DNA of 16,780 nt from Cephalothrix spiralis (GCA_032353305.1 JAUCNG010393366.1:1-16780), one strand, 5' to 3'; counted from the stretch's first letter, positions 1-11,500 are shown. Notes: generated by a model from the letters alone, not told the origin. Made by a program: numbers and translations.

Positions 1-69
1 TTTGTCCATTATAGATTTCGGGATTATAGATTTTGTCCATTATAGATTTCGGGATTATAGATTTTGTCC
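1..69. repeat. 31-bp tandem repeat at window edge
   Basis: Two perfect 31-base units (1-31 and 32-62) and the first 7 bases of a third. The unit starts TTTGTCCATTATAGATTTCG. It ends abruptly at 70, and the array probably continues outside the window to the left. Confidence 0.9.
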
Positions 70-1104
70 GTATACCCAGGGTTTAATAGAAGGTAGGTTC
101 GTATGACCGCTATTTTCTCGACATCTAAAAGTGTTGAATTGGCCGCGTCCACCATTCCGATTTATTCTCCGCAAATTACGTTCTCTACCCGGCCGTCATA
201 TAATGAGGCTGTAGGCGTCAATATAATTTGTGCGCAAAATGCCCGTCCACTAGCGCAGCCTCTATCGACTAAAAATTTGTCTTTTAATATGGTCCCTTTG
301 CAAGGCCTTTTGCGGTACGATCTTGGAATTTGGTACACTTCTACGTTAAATTACGCGATTTCTCGCCAGCTGCAGCGGCGCGTCAATTTATTGTGACTTC
401 ATTCATCTCAAGGTTTTCCTCGACAGCAATTTTTCTATCACGTGACGAAAACGCAACAAGATCCCGAAAAAATAGGGACCTCGCAATGTAGCCACAAAGC
501 GCTTTACTGTTATCAAAACAATAAACGCAAATTTTTATTCGCCAAAGGCGAGTAACCGGTTATAGTACCGTATTAAATATATCATTTCGCGGCCATTGAG
601 CTATAGTGTGCCAAAAACGTGGTTGGGTATAAGTGACAGAATGCAGAGCAAATAGCGGTAAAAGTCTTTAAATATCCCTTCGTTTAACAACTCTTTTTAC
701 CTATACATTTTTAAAAGTAAAAAAAGCGTGGTCAAGTCAAAGTCAATCATAAAGTGTTTCGATTTGACGGTGATGTCTTAAAGCATTTTTGTTTTACATC
801 ACGCTCCCCATTTACCAGACAATGCCATCAGCGTATGCAGGATTCGCCAGTCGGTATCCATGCCTCTCTTGTGACTCAACATAACTATGTTGAATGAGTG
901 TCCTGTGCTTTGATTCTTCCTTTTTTCTCTCTTGCAAACGGCGCTCCATGTCGGCTCTGGAACAATAAAATCATGCCAATTAAACGCCTATTACATATCA
1001 CAAATCAAAATCATTTCGCCTATAAATTTGGTGACAATTTTAGCTTTTTTGTCACTAAAATTGTAGTAATGTAACAGTAGTATAAAACACTGAGGAAAAA
1101 GAGA
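70..1104. other. Downstream intergenic sequence, no supported gene
   Basis: About 1 kb beyond the 3' end of the gene. A 97-codon + strand ORF at 103-396 begins with ATG but has no recognisable motif, no splice context and no neighbour linking it to anything, so I do not call it a gene. Its surroundings (100-400) hold more CpG than the rest of the window. A speculative minus-strand exon at 991-1054 is described in the findings. Confidence 0.5.
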
Positions 1105-1339
1105 AAACTGATGAAGGACCTTTCTATGGTGCTCGAAGTGACTGTTAGCGGAGCGGATGGTTAGGCGCGTCGTAAGAAATGCGGCGCGGATGGAAAACGA
1201 ACCCCGCGCGCCCACCTTTGACCGTTTTTAGGAACCCCCCGGGTCCAAGTAGGGCGCACGCTGCGCAGAGTTTGTTTTCTATCCAATCCGCTCCACTAAC
1301 GATCACATCAGACCATAGAAAGGGGTCATTCATCAGTTT
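1105..1339. mobile_element. GC-rich fold-back (MITE-like) element
   Basis: Inverted terminal repeats of about 56-57 bases at 1105-1160 and 1283-1339. The left begins AAACTGATGAAGGACC and the right arm, reverse-complemented, begins AAACTGATGAATGACC. Both share CTTTCTATGGT and GGAGCGGAT. The roughly 120-base interior is strikingly GC-rich (GGCGCGTCG, CCCGCGCGCCC, CCCCCCGGG) in an otherwise AT-rich window. There is no coding capacity. ORFs across it are shadows. Confidence 0.75.
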
Positions 1340-1393
1340 GTAGATTAACAAAGGTGAGACGTTTTCGGGTTATAATATATATGCAAATAATTT

Positions 1394-1797
1394 CAGATAA
1401 CCACAGCAAAATGAAAGTTAAGATTTAACTTACATGTAGTAATTGAATATATCCAACGATTTATTGACCAGATTCGCCGATTTCGATGTAGAATTCCAGA
1501 ACAATTGACCAATTATATCCGAGAAAAATTATGGGTCGCATCGCGATTTCATGGTACTTTGCTGAATTGCCATTTAGGGATTGGACACATTTTACATGTG
1601 TTATACTGCATCATGCTTAAACTCGGACTCTGATTAGTCAGAATCAGGTCACGTGACCGCGATTATCTGTGGATAATCTGGCAGTCTACTTCGAAACTGG
1701 CGAATTTGGTCAATAAATTGTTTTGTATATTTAATTACATGTACTAAGTTAAATCGCAGTATAAACATCTTAACTTTCATTTTGCTGTGGTTATCTG
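1394..1797. mobile_element. Fold-back element with about 90-base inverted repeats
   Basis: The left arm from 1394 begins CAGATAACCACAGCAAAATG. The right arm ending at 1797 carries its complement, with 27 or more perfectly matching outer bases. Similarity continues inward with small gaps to the TTATTGACCAgATTCGCC segments at about 1462-1478 and 1698-1722. The centre holds GTCACGTGACC (1650-1660). It is non-autonomous, with no ORF. It lies 530 bases downstream of the LRR-RRM stop codon. Confidence 0.8.
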
Positions 1798-2327
1798 CAA
1801 AATCTGTAACCCCGTGTACAAATTTGTTGATTTTTGATCGCTCATAACTTGGAAGATAATATGGTTAGGAACATAAAACATTGACCTACCCCATGGTTTT
1901 CATACCCAATGAATTCAAAATAATATACTCTATTAGAAGTGCCCTTACTAAAAAACGGTCATTTTTTGAGACGCCGCTCAAAAGTGGTATGAGCTTTGCT
2001 TAATTTCTAGACTTCTAATTGGACTAAGGTAATACAATTTTGATGTAAATAGGGGTTTTCGAAGTCAGGGAATCGAATGGCGCACATAGTTTTATGATTA
2101 GGTTATTGCAAGTGCCAGTTATAATACTTCGGTATGATATTGGTGTTGAAATCTTCAGGAGCCAGGTCCAGGGCGGTTTTTGGCGCCAAATTTTTTTGTT
2201 TCGCCAAGGATCTTAGACCAACGTATATTTTACGAAAATGAAGTACAACTTTACATTTTTTAAAACCCCCTCCCCCCTATTATCAGTCACGGTATTTTTT
2301 CTCTCTCTTTGAATAGTTAGTCTAAAC
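1798..2327. other. Presumed 3' flank or UTR, no poly(A) signal seen
   Basis: This stretch lies directly downstream of the stop codon on the minus strand. I see neither AATAAA nor ATTAAA on the minus strand here. The nearest ATTAAA on that strand is at 1735-1730, inside the fold-back element. Otherwise it is AT-rich single-copy-looking sequence with a C-tract (CCCCCTCCCCCC at 2266-2277). Confidence 0.5.
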
Positions 2328-2516
2328 TTACTTTGCCTTTTTCGACATGGCTGAATTTGCTTCATCATCAACGTTGACCTTGACCTTACAAATTACAAAT
2401 CCTTGACTAAACACTTTTGCTTCTCCACTTCGGTAAAACTGCAAAGCTCGAACAACTGATTCAACGTCAGTCATTAGAACCCAGGCAAAGCCCGTGTTGC
2501 ATCCAAGTACAGGGTC
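2328..2516 (-). CDS. Exon 13: C-terminal half of the RRM and stop
   Basis: 189 bases including TAA (2330-2328), acceptor CTACTTTTAG. It encodes DPVLGCNTGFAWVLMTDVES, where TGFAWVLM (662-669) matches RNP1 with the key aromatic at position 3 kept. Helix 2 (VVRALQFY) and beta-4 (VFSQGFVICKVKV) come next, then the tail SAMSKKAK. The usual first Arg/Lys of RNP1 is Thr. The end is ambiguous: the last bases read GCAAA followed by GTAAGT, a perfect donor overlapping the stop, so a longer splice form is possible. Confidence 0.8.
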   Translation of the reverse strand, partial: DPVLGCNTGFAWVLMTDVESVVRALQFYRSGEAKVFSQGFVICKVKVNVDDEANSAMSKKAK

Positions 2517-5500
2517 CTAAAAGTAGGAAAGAAAACAAAATTAAGTGGTGACAACAAAATGATCCATGTATGATTTTTGATAAGGTTAAAAAAAATACGG
2601 ACTCATCTGAGACTTATGCACCATTCACTGAAATGCAAGGGGCCACCCCACCCAGTGACTTCGCGCTGAAGGAGTTTGGTGGATCGCTTTTAGCGTCGCT
2701 AAACGTCACTAAATCGCGCGACGGACTCTCGCAAAAGGGCATAAGGCTCCTTTAACTTTTAAGAGTAAGGTATCTTCCCTGTATAATTTCCTTTTTTTTA
2801 TTATAATCATAATCCTTTCAAAAGTCTGTTTTGATTTTTATTAAATTCATAATCCTTTTTTGAAGTGATTTTTGTCCCAAAAATTTTCACTTTATAGCCA
2901 AGCAGCATTCAGAAAATTTATACTTAATATTCTTTTTCTGAACGGTTTGTGACTTCTGCGATCATAGATTAAGTATATTCAGATAGTGCAACTACTACTA
3001 AATTCATGTCCGATTTTAAGGTTAGTTTGGGTCTTTCCTCATAGAGGGCCTATACTGTAGATATGATTAATAATAAGTGTCTTTCTACAATGATATAAAG
3101 GCCCGGTTTGAGCAATATAGCTCGAAATAAGCATCGGACAAAAGACTCATTTTGCACTATCTGGGTAATTAATTTATGGGACTAAGTTTTAAGTAAATCG
3201 AAATCTATTTCCTAGATATTTTATGGCGGCATCGTGGGAAATGTTTTTCGATTCCCTAATCCTGCATAAAAACGCCTTTAATATCGCATAATAATCACCT
3301 TTAGTAAAAAGACTTCTGAAATGTTGCAATCGGCCTCCATTTCCAAAATGCCCTCTAGTTTCTGCACAGAGACGGCTGACGGTAGGCCTGAAATATAAAT
3401 TGCTTTTTCTCTATGTTCAGCTAACTGTAACCAAGATGGTGCCTGCTTATTTGCACCGATGACGTCATTCCATTCTTCGGCCGCTAGGAGGCATTCCGAA
3501 GATTCTGAAAATTAAGTTAACTTTTGAATATTACTTCACATTTTATAAGACGGTTGTCAGATGCTCTCCTGGAATTAACATAGACGGTCCGCTTGCTATA
3601 GCATGTACCCGATTAATGTCGATTTACCCCGAAGTGGAGATATATGTCTCAGTTTGCGCTGTTTGAAGAAATGAAAAGATCTGAGGGGTCATTTCGATTC
3701 CCAAAGGTAATTTCAGCTAAGCTCTCAAGTACCTTTGGCATTACGGGTCCTATACGCTGTGATTTTTCATCCTGTCAGGTACGGCGAATCAGAGCGCACG
3801 ACACGGAAAATTCCGAATGACGTCAAACGAACAATCAATTGAAAATCATTGACCCGTTCTTGAAAGGAATCATAAATTGCTATGCATCTAAGATCCCCGA
3901 CTAGCATTAGCTCACATATATACGTAATCTTTCGAACTTGATAAATAAACGTTCTTTTTTAGACTTTGAATGTGTAGGTGGGACAGGTGTAGAGAACAAT
4001 ATATGCAATCCCAGAATTTGATATCCAGCCCCCCGAGGTATAGATAATGCCAATAAACATAGCGCGGTAGTCAAGATGCTGACGGGTCTGCGGAGATGAG
4101 TTGATTCAGATTTAGCGGTGTTGAAAAATGAAAATATCCCTACACTGAAAGCGCTGTTTCATAGATTCGCTTTCAGAGTTTGCGCCCTTTGAAGAAATGA
4201 AGAAATGATAAGATCTGAGGGGTCTGCGGATATGCGCTAATTCAGATTTAGCGATGTTGAAAAATGAAAATATCCGTATACATTTTTCAAACACCGCTAA
4301 ATCTGAATCAGCGCATTTCCGCAGTCCCCCCTCAGATCTTTTCATTTCTTCAGACAGCGCAAACTTTAATGCGGATCTCTGAAACAGTGCTTCTAGTATA
4401 CAGATACAGTTTCATTTTCCAAACACCGCTAAATCTGAATCAGCGTCTGCGGATATCCACATCTCCGCCTTCATTCCTTCATTCTGGACACGTACATGTA
4501 TGCCGAAGTAAGGGGCAACTCAGGGTATACTGGCCGAGCAGACAGAGCCATCCAGTAACCAATACCCAGTGTCTGTGTTTGTGCGCCTAGCGAGCCTCGA
4601 ACCCGTGCCCCAAGTGTGCTACCAATTGTGCTGCCAATTGTGCTGCGTAACTGGACTCTGTATCGTCATGGTTATGAGAACAGCACATTTACGCTAACCG
4701 GGTCCAACCATATAGCATTTTTACCCCACCAGGAGCCGTTAAGATGTTTTTCGAAAAATAGGGCCACGCCCTGATAAAAAATATTCCAAATTCTAATTAA
4801 ATGGACCTCCGTGATTGGCTAGATTATACCTTTAATATTCCATAACGCCTTTAATTCTAAATTTTTGTATTTCAATGCATAACGTTTAATACTATATATT
4901 GTGTATTTTAAGATTCTTTTAATGCAAGGGAAATTTTCTCACTGGGACACCCTGTATGCTACAACTAATATGAAGGTATTTACCATTGCCTTTGAAAGCC
5001 GAAGCTATCTGCAAAGCGTCATCGAATGTCAAATTAGGAGTCATATGCTGGCGATGATCTGTAATAATCGAGCCACAGTCGAGTGCTTTAGCATACAGTG
5101 CTGAAAATAAAAAGCATAAAACAATCAGGGTTTTCAATAGTATCGGCGATACCACATGACCGATACGTTTACCGGTACCAGCAATATATAAGCGAAACCG
5201 ATACCAATCGAAACTTTTTTGCAGTGAGATGGCCTTAGACTGCATCTCCTTGAAGGCCTTTTTTAGTGATCTTAAACACACTGTTAACCGGTATACTTTT
5301 ACTTTATAAGCATTGATAAAGGCAATACTGACGAAATATTTGCCTTTTCTGCCTTGTATGAACAATCATAACTCCTAAATCAGTTTAAAATACCATAAAC
5401 TATAAAAGTTTGGTAATTAACTGATAATTATAAACATTATAAACAATAGCACTGCTTTAACCTAGGTCCCGTTACAATTGAGTTCCTAAGGATTTGCCAA

Positions 5501-8500
5501 AACATTCCGGAGCATGGTCTTTGATTTTTGATATGCCATAAAGCAATTCAACCATGTGACTTGTGTATTCAATATTTATTTATTTTCTGTATTTCATTTA
5601 GTACTTTATAAGCATTGATAAAGGCAACACTGCCGAAATATTTGCTTTTTCTGCCTTGTAGTTTTTCTTTTCTTTGGATGACCTGTGTTTGAGCGTTTAG
5701 TAATACTGTTCTGTGTCAGTGGATTTTGCCTTTTTCGTAATTTGTAGCCTATAACGGTGCCGGGAATAAGTGTTTTATATTTTAGTTATCTGCTAATCTC
5801 ACTACCACTGCGCGACATATATAAGTGTGCTCGCTGCTCACTGCATGTGATTTAAGTGTGCTCACTGCTTCCAGCATGACTAATGCCAACTCACTGCTCA
5901 TCGCTTTTTATGGTAATCTCACTGCTCACAGCATTATTTACCCCCAATCCCATGCCTCACGGAATCTGACTGCATCTTACAGGACCCATACCAAGCCTCT
6001 GAACAAAGAGACGGAGAGTTGAGCGCCTACCATTTAAAAAATACTTACAAGCATGTCCTCCAAGGCTTGTTAGGTCTACAACTAAACCATGTTTTAAAGC
6101 AGGAAGTGCACTAGTCTCTGTTTCAACATCATCACCAATGTTCAATTTCAACCCTAGAAAAAAAGAGATAAATAATTTATTAGCATATTCAAATTATACG
6201 CCACACATGTAGCCTACGTTATAATTGGTACGGCACTTATTGTAAAGTTGTTTATTGGACGACTGCCTGGTTCGAGTTCGACCTGTGTTCCTCCACCGCT
6301 TGCCATTACGAAGAGCATTCCTAATTGTAGTAAAAGCCGATCGAAGTGAAGCGATAATCGTTTTTGAAAATATACGGGCTAAATCGCGATTTTATTATAC
6401 CTTTCGGAACATGAGAAAAACTATTGAACTTGAATTACCAGATTATAGGCCTACAATTCAGGAACATGCATCAAAGTTGGCTGCGTGTTTATTTTGCTCA
6501 CTCGCGTGAGCTCAGCTGATAAAATTCCAGCCTATCTTACCTTATACATAATATCAAATCCTATTCGGCTAAGGATTTATGCACCGATATATAAAGCGAT
6601 GCATATATAACCCAACATCACTTTTGCATCAGGTCAATGTTCATGCTGAACACCCCCCTCCTCAGCATACGACAGTGAATTGGTGTCGACTGCTCGACGA
6701 ACGATTTAAAAAAAAACGTCAAAATTTTGCCGAAGCTCTAAAATTTTGGCGTCGGAAAAGAGTCGAAGCGTTAGGCAACCATGCAGCTGTATTTTTTAAT
6801 GTACTTTATGTCGAATTGCTGGTATATATAGGCTGATGTATTAGTGAATATGCACGCATGAATATAACTGTGTTCCGCATGATCAAGAATACATGGTATC
6901 TGATGGTATGATAAGGCGAGCGCCGAAAGCCGAAGGCACGAGCCAAAATTTCTACGCTTCACACTATCACGAATCACGCTAATATTTGATTTCACGTTAG
7001 CCGATGATAAAATGCAAATCACGGATCACGCTAACTTAACAGTTGATCACGTTAGCCGTTAAACACTGACTTGAAAATGGCCCCACCTGAAGATACCAGC
7101 GAAAACGCTTGTTGACCGGTTTACTCGACTTTATCCAATTGTGGGTCATTTATTTCCGTTCTAATGACGTTATGAGTAAACCGTACGTGTGTCGTAAACA
7201 CGTTTTTTAGGAAATAACTTTATTCAGCCTCGCCTAGGTATTTAGTTACTCACCTAAAGTTTCAGCTAGCGCTTTGTAAACCTCTTCTATATCTTCTTCT
7301 TCTATAGTTGTATCCTGAGAGCCACATCTTAAACTTACAAGGGAACTACTTTTAGATAGGCATTTTACTAGACAGGTTAGACCTTCGGCACCTTAAAATA
7401 AAATATCAACATTAATAACCCTTTCGCAGCATACCAGGCCTATTTTGAGATCTTGTCCCCAAGGACAGTTTCGATTTATCCCAATCTCCAGGTCGCGAAA
7501 TTTTATTGGTCGCCTTTCTCGACCGTACTTTTCCCCCCGATTAATATGCTGATATTTTATTGCGCGTGTCGTTCGGTTCCCACAATGCATTCGCACAACT
7601 GGATGAGACCAAATTCGAGATCGAATCTCACTCAGTAGAGTGCAATTCGATATGATTAGAGATTAGCATGCTCTAACGAAATGAAACGAACTAATGCAGT
7701 GTAATAATATAAAGGTAAAACAAATTTTAGCTAACGATTAATCCAACTAACCTATTTTGTTGTCCATAACATTAAGAGAATGAATGCCAATTTTCTTTGA
7801 AAATATACTTGATAAAGCTTTTGCTCCTTCGTTGCCCATCTATAAAACAAAAAGAAAACCAACATTTGTTTAATATTTGTTCTTGAACTAACATGTAATT
7901 TTTAAAATTTCAAAAATTTATAATTAGCAAAAATTGTCAACAAAATCAAAATAACATCTTTTAAGTTCTTTATTCACAATTTTGTATGAGCAATTACTGA
8001 TATATGGATATTTTTGTTAGGCCGTAACTTATGCACCGCGAAGGGGTGCAAGAATAGCGATGCTTAGAGCTATAGCGCTAGGATCACTCAAAGCGGTGCT
8101 AGGCATCGCAGGCGGGGACACTTGATCGATTGATATTTGTCGCTCAAAGAGGTTTTTATATATTTTTTAAAAATTTTATAGAGAAAAAATCAGATTGTAA
8201 ATGGAACAAATGAGCAGAAGAAGAAAAAAGGTAATTTTAATCAGGGTGTCTACAGAATAACCAGGATCATTTTCCCTGACTTTCCATGATCATTTCTAAC
8301 CATTTTGCCTGACTTTTTTATTATCGAAATATGAGGGGTCAATGCCTTTGTGTGATTTCCGATAAAATCTTGCGCCTATTTCCGTTTCCGATAGCAATTT
8401 TTCTCGAGTTTTCCGTTTCCGATAGTGATTTTCGAGATTTTTGCATGTTTCCGTTTCCGATAGCAAATTCCGATAGCAAATTTGAAAAGAAAATTTTCCA

Positions 8501-11500
8501 TTTTCCGTTTACGATAAGAGGCATTGACCCCCTCAAATATCAGATAATACATTATATTTAGAAATAAAGAGGAGTATGAAAGTGAAAATTTTCAACTTTA
8601 TTTCTAAAAACAAACATACATATTCATCTTAAAGTTAACAAATTAAAACAGCTAGTCTCAACTTTTTATATATATCTTAACAGATCCGTGCGCGCCGAAA
8701 GCGCGGAAAATTAGGAGTTTTTAATTATAAGCCACGACATATATTTGTATTTCAGACAATTTTCCCTGACCACAAAGATGAATTCCCTGACTTTCCCTGA
8801 CCAATTTTCAATTCCCCGACTTTCCCTGACCCGAAGTCACCTCCTAATTTTACATACTGTATAATATGCGCTCTGGAGCGCTATGTACCGCCACCACGCA
8901 AAGCAGTTTTGTTGTAAAATTATAAGACCCGACATTTTTGCACGCGACTTTAATGTGTGATGTGGTTATCTAGGTCACAGTGGCATTTATTGTACCCACA
9001 ATGGAAGCTACACCAGCAGACCATATTCTTACCCTATTAACTGAAAGATCCAATGATTCCAGGCGACACGATTTAGCTCCTGTAACCGCGGCTACGACGG
9101 TTTTTATTCCATCATCAGTGAAGCGATTCGCCGACAGAACCAACATTTTCAAAGGGTAGTTTTGTTTCAAGGCAGCATTGATAGGTTCAAGGTCAGCATC
9201 AGCCAAACTGCATGCATTAAGTCGAAGAACCTCCAAAAATTTAGGACCCTCCACCTCTGAAAAATATGAATGTGGATTAAAATGACAACGGAATATAGTG
9301 TTTTCACCTCAACCTAAATTAAATAGGATTATACAAAATTGTACTCTAATTATTTATTTATAAACTTTATTTTTAAGATCAGATTGACAAAAAGGTGCAA
9401 GCACTTATCTCGTGTCTCTCTAATAATTACGCGCTTGCTTCGTCGTGCTAAAAACATTGCGGATTTGAATTAGGCACTAACACCCCAAAGGCAGTGGCGT
9501 AACTTTAGGGAGTAGCTTTTGAGCGAATCATAAGGGCCACCGAGCTCATGGGGCCTCAATCGAAAATCAACAAAAAATGTATATTTTGAAATGTATTATT
9601 TCAAAAGCTAATGACAGTCATTAGCTTTTGATTATTTGCACTCTTAATAATAACATTAATAAGCCTTAAATTTCATAAAATTTCTCACACGGTCTCGCTT
9701 CGCTCGGCTCATTAACAACGATGTTTATTGTTGATTATGTTTGTAGCAGTGATTGTAGTTTTCAGTCATCGTATCTAATGTTTTTTATAGTTTTTCAAAA
9801 TTTTCTCGCCTTGGTTCGCTCGGCTTTTTTATAAAGTTATTTGAGTTATCTTATGAGTATAAATAGACGTGTGAAATTTAAAATTCTCAAAAGAGCTCAT
9901 AATTTTTGTATAATTCTGCAGCTATCAGAATTCCCGCGAATCTAACCCTTCGTTAACTATGATGAGATACGTACTAAGTAGACTTTTCAAAGCTTCAGAT
10001 CCGGCTAACTTCAATCCATCTAGCACAAGTGTTGTGATATAACCTTTTTTCACTGAGAAACCTAATCCACCAACCGCTTCTGGGCACATTCTAGCTTTGG
10101 AAACGTCTAAAAGCTGCAGTTTAGGGTAATGGTCCTCATCAAAATAGGCAGGAGTCCAGTCAGTGGGTGTCAAACTTATGAATATACGTTGTAGGTTGGG
10201 CGGCTCTGATCCATCTGGAATGATAAATAATAGGTGCTTAAAACAATAATAAACATGACAACAAATATAATCTCAAAAAAATCTCTAATTTTGGATACAT
10301 GTATAACATGGAATTTGCGCACATGATTACGTGAAAAATAATCATGCATACATGTATCAGGGAATTAGTGTTTCCTTTTGAGGATCCCCACATAGGGAGA
10401 TTGAAGTCATAACGCTAAATTTCCCGCCCCTGGGGCCCATAGCGCTCTCTCAGGGACCTATAGTGATCAACAATAGGGGCTCTAGGCGACCTACCGCCTA
10501 GTTGTGGCACTTAATTATATGTTTTTTGCGATCACATTGCAGCACTATTAGCTCCAGCACTTTTTTATTGATAGAAGACTATATAATATTACTTCATGAG
10601 TAGTCGTTTGGTTCGGATTTCATTACGACGTCGAGTGCAAATTCGAGTAATTAAATTCGAACCAATCTACTCATAAAGTAATATTTATCATTACAATGTG
10701 TCATAAACTGAGCACTCGCTTAAATACTAATGACGTCATCTAATTGCACGCGACTCCGTTGAATTAGTCCAGACTAATTCAACGGGGTAGCGTGGAATTC
10801 GGAATGATTTGAGAAGGATGACATAAATTGAACTGATTACAGTGTAATAATACATAAAAAGGAACATCATTTCCATGGTGTTCAATGCGATTGGCCATAT
10901 TCGTCATTCTAGCCGGCATACTCTTTGACATCTAAACTACTTGTGTTAAATTCCCTTCACTTTCTTTTCAAGTATTGATATGTATTCTGGATCTCAAACA
11001 TAAGATCTAATATAATATATAAAACGCACGCATATACATAATGATGTGGAGTGGTCGGTCTGCGCTACAAAGACATTTAAAACGTTGCAAATGTTCATAC
11101 ATGTAATGCTTTTTTTCTTCTGCGCTATAGAATTGTCATAATAAATTCAGGAAGGAAACTTTCAGTGTCTAAACCTAAATTGAGGTTTCTACTGTTTGAA
11201 GTTTTGCGCTAGAGAAGGATCATAAAGATTGATAATAGAGACAAATTTGCATAATTATCCAGAAGGACCAAAATCATTATAATCCACTAGTCGAAACTTA
11301 ATAATTTGTTTCATTCTGTGTAATTCTGCAGCTAGCGACCACTCTTGTGAGACATTTGATAACAAATGTTATTCTTACTAGAATTTTCACATGACAGGCC
11401 TCACAGTCATTTTTACTATCTCAATTTTAGGAGATTTTTTTAAATTTTAGGAGATTTTAGGAGATTTTTTAGCAATATCTTGAGATTTTAGGATATTTTG

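Larger units (their letters stand above)
3505..4983 (-). other. Intron 11 (1.48 kb)
   Basis: Phase 1 intron. It contains a short hairpin (CCAAAGGTA at 3711-3719 with TACCTTTGG at 3730-3738), a half copy of the palindrome unit at about 3650-3692, the large palindrome 4088-4452 and a tRNA-related SINE at about 4500-4650. No coding sequence is evident. Confidence 0.75.
5101..6048 (-). other. Intron 10
   Basis: Phase 1 intron of 948 bases. It holds the two hammerhead-like direct repeats (5301-5358, 5603-5660), a cluster of CCGATACC and ACCGGTACC-type words around 5140-5205, and a degenerate tandem array at 5824-5940. Confidence 0.75.
7840..9032 (-). other. Intron 7
   Basis: Phase 0 intron of 1.19 kb made almost wholly of repeats: a dispersed repeat at 8036-8126 and a nested pair of elements spanning 8243-8843. 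Confidence 0.75.
9257..9974 (-). other. Intron 6
   Basis: Phase 1 intron. It holds a dispersed repeat copy (9375-9420), a word CAGTGGCGTAACTTTAGGG at 9491-9509 that resembles the terminus of hAT-type elements (no matching other end found), a perfect palindrome (9602-9630) and two copies of a TCGCTTCGCTCGGCT-like word (about 9695-9709 and 9803-9825). Confidence 0.7.

Noticed and set aside
1-69. CRISPR array
   Set aside because: The 31-base unit repeats head to tail without spacers, and the sequence is eukaryotic.
103-396. 97-codon + strand ORF starting with ATG
   Set aside because: No recognisable domain, no splice or promoter context, and length within what chance allows in this composition.
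5101-5365. Upstream extension of exon 11's open frame as a longer protein
   Set aside because: The frame runs through a hammerhead-like repeat and a pyrimidine tract with an AG acceptor; the exon starting at 5100 fits the phase of exon 10.
6255-6836. Two + strand ORFs of 84-85 codons as genes or exons
   Set aside because: No motif, no matching splice sites, and they lie in an intron of the minus-strand gene.
8331-8561. Short ORFs on both strands
   Set aside because: They are periodic translations of the minisatellite inside the fold-back element.
9961-9970. Alternative donor GTATCT for exon 6
   Set aside because: Weaker consensus at position +5 than GTACGT five bases earlier in the transcript, and its phase does not fit exon 7's acceptor.
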